From JAGIBJ01 sp032119795 (lineage in GTDB: Bacteria; Actinomycetota; Thermoleophilia; Solirubrobacterales; Solirubrobacteraceae), in the NCBI GenBank assembly GCA_032119795.1, contig JAUMFO010000009.1:77967-141966 (forward strand): a stretch of 64,000 nucleotides of DNA. The letters run 5' to 3'. Shown here piece by piece: positions 16,758 to 25,302 of this stretch (its first letter is position 1; every line of letters begins with the position of its first letter). A program made the translations under genes and the position numbers. Below the pieces are notes generated by a model, which worked only from the letters and a program-made list of their open reading frames with translations, did no database searches and was not told where the DNA came from.

Positions 16758-18526
16758 AGCCCGGCCGCGACGACAGCCTCGGTGACGGACGGATCGATCG
16801 AGCAAACCGGCGACTCGCTGCGCACCCACGGGCTCCCGCCGAAGTGCTCGGTGAAGATCCGCTCGGCCGTGCGCGTGGCCACCGCCTGCGTGGTGAGCGT
16901 GGGGTTGGGGCCGCCGATGGCGTTGGCGAGCGCCGAGTTGTCCGCGACGTAGATCCCGTCAGCGAAGCGGGCCAGGCCGTAGCCGTCGACGACCGAGTTG
17001 GCCGCCTCCGTGCCCATGCGCATCGTGGAGTGCACGTGCAGCATCAGCGGCGCGAAGTTGGTGCGGTGCACGCTCGTGGCGCCCGCCGCGCGCAACCACT
17101 CGACGGCGCGGCGCACGAGGAACTCACGGTTGCGGACCGTCCTGGGCGTGCGTTTGCGGCCGTTGATCTCAATCCGCGGGACCGGCCCGTGCTCATCGGG
17201 CGGGAGGAGCTTGGCGCGGGCGACCCGGTTGGTCGCTTGCACGTCGTCGTCGACGAGCGTCACCAAGCTGATGAGGCGAGGGTGCTGCTCCTGCATGCTG
17301 CGCAGCTCGCGGCCCATGAGCCGCCCGACGCTGTCGGCCCCGCCGTTGCCGACCGTGGAGCCGGTTGAGTAGGCGCCGACGGTGCCGCCATCGCTGAATG
17401 CGAGCCCATAGGCCTGCAACGGGGGCGTCACGCTGACGGGCTGGATCGACCCGTAGCCGGGGAAGTCTGCCCGTGAACCCGAGTTCGGGCCGACGCCGTT
17501 GCCCGTCTCCTGGGGCAGGACGCCCGTGAGCCAGTCCAGGGCGTGGTCGGTCATGCCACGGCCGACCCAGTCGTTCGGGTTCGGGAGGTGACTATTGCGC
17601 CACAGGCGCGGCGTCTCAACGGCGCCGCCGCTCATCACGACGATCTTGGCTTCGACGTCGACCGTGGCGCCCTTGGCGGTGCGGTACCGCACGCCGTAGG
17701 CCGTAGCGCGTCCTTTGACGTTGCGGTGCAGGACCTGCGTGACGTAGGCGCCGGCGATGAGTCTGACGGCTCGTCCGCCGGGCTTCCACCGGTCGGCGGT
17801 GAGCGCCATCGGGATGTAGCTGTTGTCGACGGAGCGGCGCGCGGCAAGGTTGCGCGGAGCTTTGCGGGGCTCCACGCAACCCTGGAAGCAGAGACCGCAG
17901 AAGGTGCAACCCTGGGCATCCGGGTACTGGATTTTGCTGGCGTCCGCGGTCGTGCCGGCGGTGCCAGACGCCGGGAGGATCGCATTCTCCTGCGGCCGGT
18001 AGCCGGCGCGCAGCGTGTCCTTGGTGGTCTGGTGATGCCAGCCCAGGCGCTCGGCGCCCGCAAAGAGCATCTCATCTTTGCGACTCATCTCCTGCGTGTG
18101 GACCGGCAGCGTGGCCTCCACCCATTCCAGGTAGGGACGCAGCTCGTCATAGGAGAACGGAAAGAGGTGTGCGGTGTCGTAGGCGTCGCGGTCGGCTCCG
18201 TCGTAGCCGGCGAACGCCCCGGGCATCGGGCGCGGAGAGTTCCCGAAGTAGTGCAGGGTGGTGCCGCCCACGCCGGCGATCTGCCACACCCACCCTGGCT
18301 GCGGGTATTCCCGGCCCCAGGGTGAGCGTTCCAAATCGGCCGGGCGCGTTCCGAATCGGCCCAGAATCGGGTTCGCAGTGTCGTCGTCGAGCCGCGTCCA
18401 TTCGTCTTGGGGCCTCAGGTGGCGTGCGCCTCCCTCGAGCAAGAGGACGTCCAGTCCTCTCTCCGAGAGTTCCTTGGCCACGACACCACCGCCGCCTCCG
18501 GCGCCGATCACGATCACGTCATGCAT
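16754..18526 (-). CDS. GMC-family dehydrogenase, catalytic subunit with Fe-S Cys motif
   Basis: 590 residues. FAD-binding GxGxxG at 8-13 (GAGGGG), GMC catalytic region near the end ('HVHSTMRMGTEAANSVVDGY' and 'ALANAIGGPNPTLTTQAVA'). Residues 207-217 (CTFCGLCFQGC) have the C-x2-C-x2-C-x3-C spacing of an iron-sulfur site. This combination, together with the Tat-exported small protein encoded just upstream, resembles the alpha subunit of bacterial FAD-dependent glucose/sugar dehydrogenases (gamma-alpha-beta complexes), in which the cluster passes electrons from FAD to a cytochrome. The protein has no signal of its own and would be exported by hitch-hiking on the small subunit. No cytochrome subunit is present in the window. 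The substrate is unknown, a sugar or alcohol being likely. Confidence 0.88.
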   Translation of the reverse strand: MHDVIVIGAGGGGGVVAKELSERGLDVLLLEGGARHLRPQDEWTRLDDDTANPILGRFGTRPADLERSPWGREYPQPGWVWQIAGVGGTTLHYFGNSPRPMPGAFAGYDGADRDAYDTAHLFPFSYDELRPYLEWVEATLPVHTQEMSRKDEMLFAGAERLGWHHQTTKDTLRAGYRPQENAILPASGTAGTTADASKIQYPDAQGCTFCGLCFQGCVEPRKAPRNLAARRSVDNSYIPMALTADRWKPGGRAVRLIAGAYVTQVLHRNVKGRATAYGVRYRTAKGATVDVEAKIVVMSGGAVETPRLWRNSHLPNPNDWVGRGMTDHALDWLTGVLPQETGNGVGPNSGSRADFPGYGSIQPVSVTPPLQAYGLAFSDGGTVGAYSTGSTVGNGGADSVGRLMGRELRSMQEQHPRLISLVTLVDDDVQATNRVARAKLLPPDEHGPVPRIEINGRKRTPRTVRNREFLVRRAVEWLRAAGATSVHRTNFAPLMLHVHSTMRMGTEAANSVVDGYGLARFADGIYVADNSALANAIGGPNPTLTTQAVATRTAERIFTEHFGGSPWVRSESPVCSIDPSVTEAVVAAGL

Positions 18527-18545
18527 GCGGGAATCCTTCGAGTCT

Positions 18546-19229
18546 TCAGGCGGAGACCGCGGAGCGGCCCCGGTAGTAGCCGCGGCGTTCGGGCGCCCCG
18601 TCGCGCAGGCCCTGCCATCCGGTGATGTCCCAGCCCGCGGGCCGCCGCGTGAGCGTCGTGGTGTGGCCGACTCGGCTGCCCGCCTCGCTGAACGCGACGA
18701 ACGCGGCCAGCAGCGGCAGCTCAGAGGCCATCCAGGCCAGCGGCGTCCCCGCGAATGACCGCTGGTTCTCGAGGGCGCTCAACACCCGAGCTTTCCGCTT
18801 CCAAGTGAGGTTGCAGAACGCAGATCGGAACGGCTGAGCCGCGCCGAAGGGCAGAAACTGGATGGCGGTGAGGTCCAGCAGCGTGGCAACCGCAACCCCG
18901 CCGGGGAGGTCCCGATCGGGCCCGGGGACCGGCACGTTGATGGCCTCATCGAGCATCCTGGCGAGCGTCGGCGTGCCGCCGCCGCCCACGCCGCCTGGGG
19001 AGCCGGCCGTCAGTTGCTGCTGCCGGGAGTACCGGTCGTCGCCCGGCACCGCATAGGCCAGCAGGCCGGTGAGGGCTTCGGTGGTGAAGGGGAGTGCCGC
19101 GCTCGCCGTGGTCGCCGCCGTGCTGGAGAGTGCCACGCCGAGGCTGAGTCCGAGCACCCCAGTCGCCGACGTGCGCAGGAAGTGCCGCCGCGAAACGTTG
19201 GCGTGACGATGATCGCTGGGTTGGGGCAC
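18546..19229 (-). CDS. Tat-exported small (gamma-like) subunit of the GMC dehydrogenase
   Basis: 227 residues. The N terminus has a Tat signal with SRRHFLR at about 13-19, then a hydrophobic stretch and an Ala-rich cleavage region ending near residue 45. The mature part resembles the gluconate 2-dehydrogenase subunit 3 family (helical, 'LPFTTEALTGLLAYAVPGDD', 'FLPFGAAQPFRSAFCNLTWK'). Known members act as chaperone and export carrier for the FAD subunit. The GMC subunit gene follows after 19 bases, the gamma-alpha order of characterised FAD dehydrogenases. No known promoter could be pointed to in the 176 bases upstream. Confidence 0.8.
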   Translation of the reverse strand: MPQPSDHRHANVSRRHFLRTSATGVLGLSLGVALSSTAATTASAALPFTTEALTGLLAYAVPGDDRYSRQQQLTAGSPGGVGGGGTPTLARMLDEAINVPVPGPDRDLPGGVAVATLLDLTAIQFLPFGAAQPFRSAFCNLTWKRKARVLSALENQRSFAGTPLAWMASELPLLAAFVAFSEAGSRVGHTTTLTRRPAGWDITGWQGLRDGAPERRGYYRGRSAVSA

Positions 19230-19405
19230 GGTCCTCCTCGTGAAGCGCGGTTCAGCACCGGAGAGGCCGAAAATGAGCGCGCCTCAACTTGACCGCCGGG
19301 ACGGTACCCGCCGGGACTTTGGCGCGATAGCGACGATGCACACACAAATGGAGTGAAGAGAGTAGGAGTCGGATCTGCGATCAAGCGGCGTGCGCGCAAG
19401 GCGCA

Positions 19406-20602
19406 CTACGTTTCGCTGAGCAGGCCACTTCGCTGGGCGTAGATGGCACCCGCGGCGCCTAGGGCCGGCGTCGCCGCGACCACCCAGAGTGCGTGGCTGG
19501 GGGTCATCTCGGCCAGGGTGCCGGCAGCCGCGCCGCCAATCGCCAGGCCGGTGGCCTGAGCCGACGTGATCCACGTGAACGCCTCAACGGCGCGCGCTTC
19601 GTCGGCGACGTGGTCGACGAGTTCAAACAGCGCGACGTTGGTGAGGCCGAGCGCGGCACCTGCCAGGACCGACAGCCCCGCGAGGGGCAGGACTCCCGGG
19701 AAGATGACCGCCCAGGGGAGGACGATCGCCGCACCAATGGCGCCCCACACAAACCGACGCTCCGGTGCTGCACTGCCGCTTGCGCTCCCCGCCCAGAGCG
19801 TGGCTGCGGTCCCGCCGACCGCAAGCCCAAGGAGGGGCACGCCGGCGAGCGCGACCTGGCCCTTCTCCACGGCGATCGCGGCGGCCGCGACCTCGAGGCC
19901 GGCGAGCCAAGTCCCTGACACGACGTCGCCAAGCATGAGCCAGCGCAGGCCGCGGCTCTGGCGCAGCAGGCTGAAGCGCTGAGCGTCCGCACTATCGCGG
20001 GGTAGCTCGCTCGGTGGATCGGTGATCGACGGCAGGCTCGCGCCGAGTCCGATCGCCGCCATGCCGATGCCGGGAACCAACAAGCCGAGCGCGATCACGG
20101 GCGACGTCGCCGCGGCGATCAGACTGGTGGCGATCGGACTCACCACCGCCGCGGCCTCGCCAAGTGCGGCGTTGACGGCGTGGGCCGTGCGAGTGAGCTT
20201 GGGCCCGGCGACCCGGACCCAGGCGACGCGAGAGGTGGCGGCCAGTGGCGGGGCCGTCGCGCCGGTCGCGGCGGTCGCGGCGATCAGCAGCCACGTCGGT
20301 GGCGCGGTGAGCGTGCACGCTGCGACCACGCCAAGCAGTGCCGCGTTGTGAAACGCGGCCAACGCCAGCAGACCCGGTGCGCCATAGCGATCAACCAGCC
20401 CTCCGCGAACGGGTGCCAGGAGCGCTGACCCCGCGGCGAACGCAGCGGTCGCTCCGCCGGCGGTCGCAAAGGACCCGGTCGCGTGCTGAATGGCGAGCAC
20501 GAGCCCAAGTCCGTAGCCGGCGAACGCCAGCCAGCCAACGCCAGAGGCCACCGCGATGCGCAGCGATCCAGGGCGTGCCAGGAGCACACGATATGAAGAC
20601 AA
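19406..20602 (-). CDS. MFS transporter
   Basis: 398 residues, about 12 hydrophobic segments, Ala/Gly/Leu-rich. The loop between helices 2 and 3 reads 'APVRGGLVDRYGAPGLLALA', the MFS GxxxDRxG motif, and the central loop is Arg/Asp-rich ('DPPSELPRDSADAQRFSLLR'). It resembles drug and metabolite exporters of the major facilitator superfamily; substrate and direction are not readable. The longest frame starts at TTG 20602; GTG five codons later is an alternative. It is preceded by a highly structured 179-base leader region (20603-20781). Confidence 0.85.
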   Translation of the reverse strand: MSSYRVLLARPGSLRIAVASGVGWLAFAGYGLGLVLAIQHATGSFATAGGATAAFAAGSALLAPVRGGLVDRYGAPGLLALAAFHNAALLGVVAACTLTAPPTWLLIAATAATGATAPPLAATSRVAWVRVAGPKLTRTAHAVNAALGEAAAVVSPIATSLIAAATSPVIALGLLVPGIGMAAIGLGASLPSITDPPSELPRDSADAQRFSLLRQSRGLRWLMLGDVVSGTWLAGLEVAAAAIAVEKGQVALAGVPLLGLAVGGTAATLWAGSASGSAAPERRFVWGAIGAAIVLPWAVIFPGVLPLAGLSVLAGAALGLTNVALFELVDHVADEARAVEAFTWITSAQATGLAIGGAAAGTLAEMTPSHALWVVAATPALGAAGAIYAQRSGLLSET

Positions 20603-20781
20603 CGTCGAAGCCTCACTCGGCCGCGGGGCGCGACCATGGAGCCAGCCGCGCGCGTGCGGGCTGGCAAATGCAGAACGGGAACTCCGCCGCGCAGGACGCG
20701 CGGCGAGGGCCGTTTAGCCGGGAGTGAGGCGAGAGGTCGTCACAGGCGACCGACGGTAACGCACCGGCGCCACCGCGAGGA
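20603..20781 (-). ncRNA. Structured intergenic/leader region, possible three-way-junction RNA
   Basis: GCCTCACTC at 20610-20618 is the exact reverse complement of GAGTGAGGC at 20722-20730. Inside this outer 9-base stem lie two perfect hairpins: GCCAGCC at 20641-20647 with GGCTGGC at 20659-20665, and GCCGCGC at 20686-20692 with GCGCGGC at 20698-20704. An outer stem holding two hairpins is the shape of a three-way junction. It sits between the stop of the collagen-like gene and the start of the MFS gene on the same strand, so it could be a 3' terminator structure or a 5' regulatory leader. It matches no riboswitch that I recognise. Confidence 0.35.
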
Positions 20782-21564
20782 CTATTTGATCTCGACGGTC
20801 TCCGCGCGGATCGCCGTCAACGAGACGTGCTCGGCGATGGGGTTGGCCGAGAGCGGCTGGTCGTGGCGGCAACGCAGCGCCACGCGCTGGGTTGCTTCGG
20901 TGCCGCTGCCCATCTGGACGGCGAACCCTCCGCCGAGCGTCGCTCCGGGGAAGTTCGTGTCGTCGCCGACCCCGAGGTACGCCGTCGATTGGCCGCCGAC
21001 TTGAGATCCGACCGCGACCGAGCAGCGGAAGTACGACGCCGCGCCCGTGCCCTCATAGACCAACGAGCCGGTCCCCAGAATCCACCAGTTGCCGGGCGGC
21101 AGGTCGAAGGCGACGAGTTCAACGTTGTTGCCGGCGGCCGAGCCAAGCGGAATGTTGGTGCGGTTGGCCGTCAGGACGTTCGACGGCCCACGCGGCCCGG
21201 TCTGGCCCTGGCTCCCTTGAGCGCCCGTATCGCCTTTGGCGCCCTCTGCACCGCGAGGACCGCGAGGGCCTGAGGGAGCAGCAGGAAGCACCGACGCCGG
21301 GAACTTCGCGTCGTCGCCGAGGGGCAGGAGCTGGTTCGGTGCCGGCGTCTTGCTCGCCTTGATGCCGTTGACCTTGCCGGCATTGCTGGCAAACGCCGTC
21401 TTCGCCGCCCGGACGGCCTCGGCGGGCGTCACACCGGTGCAGGCAACCGCGAGCGCGACGACCGAGATGGCAAGCGGGAGCCGCTGGCCCGGGGCGACCG
21501 AGCGGCGCGGTCGTGCAACGGCGTCCGCCGCCGCAGGGTCCTGGGAGTCGCGGCGGCCGGGCAT
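20782..21564 (-). CDS. Secreted protein with collagen-like repeat
   Basis: 260 residues. A long N-terminal segment with a hydrophobic run at about 29-45 ('LPLAISVVALAVACTGV', a Cys near its end) acts as signal or anchor. Next comes 'KVNGIKASKTPAPNQLLPLG', a leader often seen in Solirubrobacterales surface proteins, then a short Gly-X-Y collagen-like tract (about 98-128, 'GPRGPRGAEGAKGDTGAQGS'), then a C-terminal beta-rich domain of about 130 residues ('GNWWILGTGSLVYEGTGAAS') with two Cys. It is probably a trimeric surface protein. It starts only 4 bases after the dapD stop, so it may ride on the dapE-C-D transcript. Confidence 0.82.
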   Translation of the reverse strand: MPGRRDSQDPAAADAVARPRRSVAPGQRLPLAISVVALAVACTGVTPAEAVRAAKTAFASNAGKVNGIKASKTPAPNQLLPLGDDAKFPASVLPAAPSGPRGPRGAEGAKGDTGAQGSQGQTGPRGPSNVLTANRTNIPLGSAAGNNVELVAFDLPPGNWWILGTGSLVYEGTGAASYFRCSVAVGSQVGGQSTAYLGVGDDTNFPGATLGGGFAVQMGSGTEATQRVALRCRHDQPLSANPIAEHVSLTAIRAETVEIK

Positions 21565-21568
21565 CGGG

Positions 21569-22597
21569 CTAGTCGTTGGCGTGGAGCGCAGCGTTGAGGC
21601 CGGTCCACGAGCCGCCCTGGCGGGCGTGCGCCTCGACGGCGCCGGTGACGGAGTTGCGGCGCACCAGAATGCTGTTCTGGCCGGAGAGGTCGCGGGCCTT
21701 CACGGCGTCCCCGTCGGGCGTCTTCACGATCGTGCCGGCGGTGAGGTAGAGGCCGGCCTCGACGACGCAGTCGTCGCCGAGCGAGATGCCGAGGCCGGCG
21801 TTGGCGCCGAGGAGGCAGCGCTCGCCGAGGCTGATCACCTCTTTGCCGCCGCCCGAGAGCGTGCCCATGATCGAGGCGCCGCCACCGATGTCGGTGCCGT
21901 CGCCGATCACGACGCCGGCGCTGATGCGGCCCTCGACCATCGACGCGCCGAGCGTGCCGGCGTTGAAGTTCACGAAGCCCTCGTGCATGACCGTCGTGCC
22001 TGACGCCAGGTGGGCGCCGAGGCGGACGCGATCGGCGTCGGCGATGCGCACGCCCGACGGGACGACGTAGTCGGTCATCCGCGGGAACTTGTCGATCGAG
22101 GTGACGTTGACCGGGCGGCCGGCGGCGCGCAGCGCCAGGCGCGTGTGCTCGAAGCCGTCGACGGCGCAGGGTCCCTGGCTCGTCCACACGACGTTTTGCA
22201 GGATCCCGAAGACGCCGTCGAGGTTGAGCTCGTGCGGGCGCACGAGGCGGTGCGAGAGCAGGTGCAGGCGCAGGTAGGCGTCGTGGGCGTCGGTCGGCGC
22301 TGCGTCGAGATCCTCGATGAGCGTGGCGACGGCGACGACGTCGACGCCACGGGCGTCGTCTGGCCCGGCGGCACCGGCGAGCGAGCCGCTGCCCAGATCG
22401 GAGGCCTTGGCGTGGGCGAGCCGGACGGACCCCGTCGACTCGAGGCCGGCCTGCGCAGCCAGCGCGGCGACCGCGTCCGGGTCGACCGTCGGCGCGGGGT
22501 AGAACGTGTCGAGGATCGCCCCGGTGGAGCGCACGATGGTCGCCAGGCCGACAGCAACGGCAGGGCGGGCGAAGGTGGAGGAAGCCTGGTCGGTCAC
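21569..22597 (-). CDS. dapD: Tetrahydrodipicolinate N-succinyltransferase DapD
   Basis: 342 residues from GTG 22597. It transfers succinyl from succinyl-CoA to tetrahydrodipicolinate in the succinylase branch of lysine/diaminopimelate synthesis. It has the actinobacterial DapD layout: an N-terminal alpha/beta domain, then the left-handed beta-helix built of hexapeptides ('GAHLASGTTVMHEGFVNFNA', 'EGRISAGVVIGDGTDIGGGA', 'GERCLLGANAGLGISLGDDC'). The MHEGFVNFNAGTLG segment is the CoA/substrate site. The GTG overlaps the dapC stop (GTGA). The frame continues upstream antisense-like to 23104, which is a shadow of dapC. Confidence 0.93.
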   Translation of the reverse strand: MTDQASSTFARPAVAVGLATIVRSTGAILDTFYPAPTVDPDAVAALAAQAGLESTGSVRLAHAKASDLGSGSLAGAAGPDDARGVDVVAVATLIEDLDAAPTDAHDAYLRLHLLSHRLVRPHELNLDGVFGILQNVVWTSQGPCAVDGFEHTRLALRAAGRPVNVTSIDKFPRMTDYVVPSGVRIADADRVRLGAHLASGTTVMHEGFVNFNAGTLGASMVEGRISAGVVIGDGTDIGGGASIMGTLSGGGKEVISLGERCLLGANAGLGISLGDDCVVEAGLYLTAGTIVKTPDGDAVKARDLSGQNSILVRRNSVTGAVEAHARQGGSWTGLNAALHAND

Positions 22598-23988
22598 GCG
22601 CCTGAGGCTACCTGTGCCATGCGCTCGGCGGCCTCGTGGCAGCGCTCGAGCGTCGGCACGAGCGCCACGCGCAGGTAGTCGCCGTAGTCGTCGCCGAAGA
22701 ACGACCCCGGCGCGGCAACAATCCCGGTCTGCGCGAGGATCGCGGCGGCCAGGGCGGAGCGGCGGGGGCGGCGCGCTGGCTGGGAGGGCCAGGGGCGGTC
22801 CGGGTCGACGGGGTCGTCGGCCTCCAAGCGCCCGTCGAGCTGCCACGCCAGGTGGGCGACCTCGGGCGACGGCACCACGTCTGGCTGGAGCCAGGCGGCG
22901 TCGTCTGGCAGGCGCAGCCAGCGGAAGAACGAGCCGGGCCCGCCGGCGTTCACGAGGCCAAGGGCGTCGAGGCCGGGCTGCAGCGCCCTGAGCTTCGTGC
23001 GGTACCGCTCGCGAGCCTCGGTTACGTGGTCCTCGTCGCTCCAGGCGGCGATCGCCGCGGCCTGCACGAACGCCTGGGGCGCCGTCCCGACGCTCGGGCG
23101 CCAACGCTGGATCAGCTTGATCAACGCCGGGTCGCCGGCGACGAAGCCGCTGCGGAAGCCCGGCATCGAGCTGCGCTTGCTCAGCGTGTTGATCACCAGG
23201 ACGCCGGTCAGGTCGCTGAGCTGGAGCCCGCTCGGCGGAGCGTCGCCCTCAAACCACAGCTCGCTGTAGGCCTCGTCGCAGGCGAGGATCACGCCGTGGC
23301 GGCGGCAGAGCGCGGCAGCCTCCTCGAGCCACTCGAGCGGCGCGACGGCGCCCGTGGGGTTGTGCGGGGAGTTGACCCAGAGGATCGCGAGTTCGTCCCA
23401 GTTGTGGATGCGGTCGAGGTCGGGGAGCCAGCCACCGGCCTCCGTCAACTTCGTCCGCTCTTGGTAGGCCCCGGCCATGCGCGCGCCGATCTCGTAGACC
23501 GGGTAGGCGGGCGTCGGCAGCGCGATGGTGCGGCGTGGCGCGAACTCGACGGAGTCCCAGCCGGAGCCGTCGTAGCCGCCGTCGTCGGCAGCCCACGTGA
23601 GCGAATAGCCCTCGCGATCGGTGAACGCCTGGGCGAGCAGGTAGACGATCTCCTTGGCGCCGAGCGTCGGGACGATCTGCGTCGCCGGGTTCACGACGAC
23701 GGAGTAGCGGTGCTTGATCCAGGCGGCGATCGCCTCGCGCAGCGCGGGCTGGCCAGCCGCCAGCGGGTACGGGCTCTGCGGCTCGACGGCGTCGATCAGC
23801 GCCTGTCGGATGAACGCGGGCGTCTCCTCCTTGGGCTCGCCGACGCCGAGGTCGATCAGGCCGCCCGGCGCCTCGTTGGCGACGGCGCGCGCCATCGCTA
23901 GCCGCTGGAACGGGTAGGTCGTCGCGTTGCGCAGCGCCGGGTTGACGGCGTAACCGACGTGGTCTGCGGGGAACGGCACCTTGCTCAT
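22594..23988 (-). CDS. dapC: Succinyldiaminopimelate aminotransferase DapC
   Basis: 464 residues. PLP-dependent fold-type I aminotransferase that converts N-succinyl-2-amino-6-ketopimelate to N-succinyl-LL-DAP with glutamate. Substrate-side segment 'NSPHNPTGAVAPLEWLEE' and the PLP lysine motif 'NTLSKRSSMPGFRSGFVAG' (Lys in LSKRS) are clear. At 464 residues it is longer than the usual 360-400: there is an inserted 'ADDGGYDGSGWDSVEF' around 130-150 and a C-terminal 'EADDPVDPDRPWPSQPARRP' stretch. It overlaps dapE by 4 bases (ATGA) and dapD by 4 bases (GTGA), so it is translationally coupled to both. Confidence 0.92.
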   Translation of the reverse strand: MSKVPFPADHVGYAVNPALRNATTYPFQRLAMARAVANEAPGGLIDLGVGEPKEETPAFIRQALIDAVEPQSPYPLAAGQPALREAIAAWIKHRYSVVVNPATQIVPTLGAKEIVYLLAQAFTDREGYSLTWAADDGGYDGSGWDSVEFAPRRTIALPTPAYPVYEIGARMAGAYQERTKLTEAGGWLPDLDRIHNWDELAILWVNSPHNPTGAVAPLEWLEEAAALCRRHGVILACDEAYSELWFEGDAPPSGLQLSDLTGVLVINTLSKRSSMPGFRSGFVAGDPALIKLIQRWRPSVGTAPQAFVQAAAIAAWSDEDHVTEARERYRTKLRALQPGLDALGLVNAGGPGSFFRWLRLPDDAAWLQPDVVPSPEVAHLAWQLDGRLEADDPVDPDRPWPSQPARRPRRSALAAAILAQTGIVAAPGSFFGDDYGDYLRVALVPTLERCHEAAERMAQVASGA

Positions 23989-25211
23989 GCGGCGTCGCCC
24001 TCGGTGGCCGGGCGGGAGCGAAGCGGTTCCTCGTCGGCATAGCCGCGGCGCAGGACGGTCTCGAGCGTCTCGTAGGCGTGGACGAGCCCGTCGATGCGCA
24101 CGTACTCGTGGACCTGGTGGGCGAGCGGCGGGTCACCGGGGCCGAAGTTGACGGCGTCGACGCCGGCGAGGGTCAGCTCGGCGACCGGCGTCCAGGCCTG
24201 CTTGGGCTCGGGTGGCTCGCCGGTGAGCTCGATCAGAAGCTGCGCCAGTGGCTCGTCGATCGTGACGGCGCCCGACGGCGCATGTCCGACGATCTCGAGC
24301 TCGCCGAGGCCGCTCGTCAGCTCTCGGAGCGTCGCCTCGGCCGCCTCAGCCGACTTGCCGGGCGGGTAGCGGTAGTTCACGTCGATCTCGGCCTCGCCGG
24401 GGACGACGTTGCGGGCCACGCCGCCGCGCACTCCGGTGGCGGTGATGCACTCGGCGTAGGGGAGGCCGGCGAACTCGTGCTGGGTGACAGGCACCGCGGC
24501 CAGCCGCGTGAGGGCCGTGCCGACGGCGTCGAGGGCGTTCTCGCCCTGCCACGGCCGCGCCGAATGTGCGCTCGTGCCCGTGAAGTGCCAGGTGGCGTTG
24601 AGGTTGCCGAGGCAGCCGGCCTGGACCCTGCCGGAGGTCGGCTCCATCACGACGGCGAGGTTGGCGGCCGTCGCGCGCGAGCCGCCCTGCAGTTCCTCCA
24701 AGGGAGCCGTCGCCTCGTGGGCCAGGAGCGGCGTGAGCGCCGAGTCGCCGAAGGGCAGCTCCTCACGCGCGAAGAGGATGCCGCCCAGGCAGCAGTTCAG
24801 CAGCGGGCGCTGATCCCACAGTTCGCAGAGCAGCTCGACGATCACGGCGCAGGCGCCCTTCATGTCGGTCGAGCCGAGCCCGTGCACCTTGCCGCCCTCG
24901 ATCCGCCCGGGGAGGTTGCCCTGCTCCGGGACGGTGTCGACGTGGCCGGCGAGGATCACCAGCGGCTTGAGGTCGACCGGGCCGGGCGCCGCGAGGTGCC
25001 CAAAGAGCAGCCCGTCGCGGTTCGGGCCCCAGCGCAACGGCACGCCGGCCTCCGCCAGGCGGGCGGCGCAGTGCTCAAGCGCCGCAGCCTCTTCCCAGGA
25101 CGGTGAGCGGACGTTGACGAGCCCCAGGGTCGCCTCGGCCAGGCGCGTCGCCAGCGCCGTTTGGGACTCGGCGGCGCCAGTCGCAGATGCGTTGTTCGGC
25201 GCGGCGGTCAT
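23985..25211 (-). CDS. dapE: Succinyl-diaminopimelate desuccinylase DapE
   Basis: 408 residues from ATG 25211. Zn-dependent M20 peptidase family; removes succinate to give LL-diaminopimelate. Metal-site motifs: 'VILAGHVDTVPEQGN' (HVD) and 'GLGSTDMKGACAVIV' (D, then M), 'FAREELPFGDSALTPLL' (catalytic EE) and a His near the end ('LAHQVHEYVRIDGLVHAYET'). The frame extends 37 residues upstream with poor similarity; an ATG at 25256 is an alternative. First gene of the dapE-dapC-dapD operon, divergent from hflX (92 bases), so the promoter must lie at about 25212-25302. Confidence 0.93.
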   Translation of the reverse strand: MTAAPNNASATGAAESQTALATRLAEATLGLVNVRSPSWEEAAALEHCAARLAEAGVPLRWGPNRDGLLFGHLAAPGPVDLKPLVILAGHVDTVPEQGNLPGRIEGGKVHGLGSTDMKGACAVIVELLCELWDQRPLLNCCLGGILFAREELPFGDSALTPLLAHEATAPLEELQGGSRATAANLAVVMEPTSGRVQAGCLGNLNATWHFTGTSAHSARPWQGENALDAVGTALTRLAAVPVTQHEFAGLPYAECITATGVRGGVARNVVPGEAEIDVNYRYPPGKSAEAAEATLRELTSGLGELEIVGHAPSGAVTIDEPLAQLLIELTGEPPEPKQAWTPVAELTLAGVDAVNFGPGDPPLAHQVHEYVRIDGLVHAYETLETVLRRGYADEEPLRSRPATEGDAA

Positions 25212-25302
25212 CCACGGAAGGGTAGAGGGCGTCTGGGCGGGCCCGCAGGTGGCCATGGGGTGGGGGCGAAACCGCCTCGCTGACGGCCTAGACTCCCTCC
25301 TG

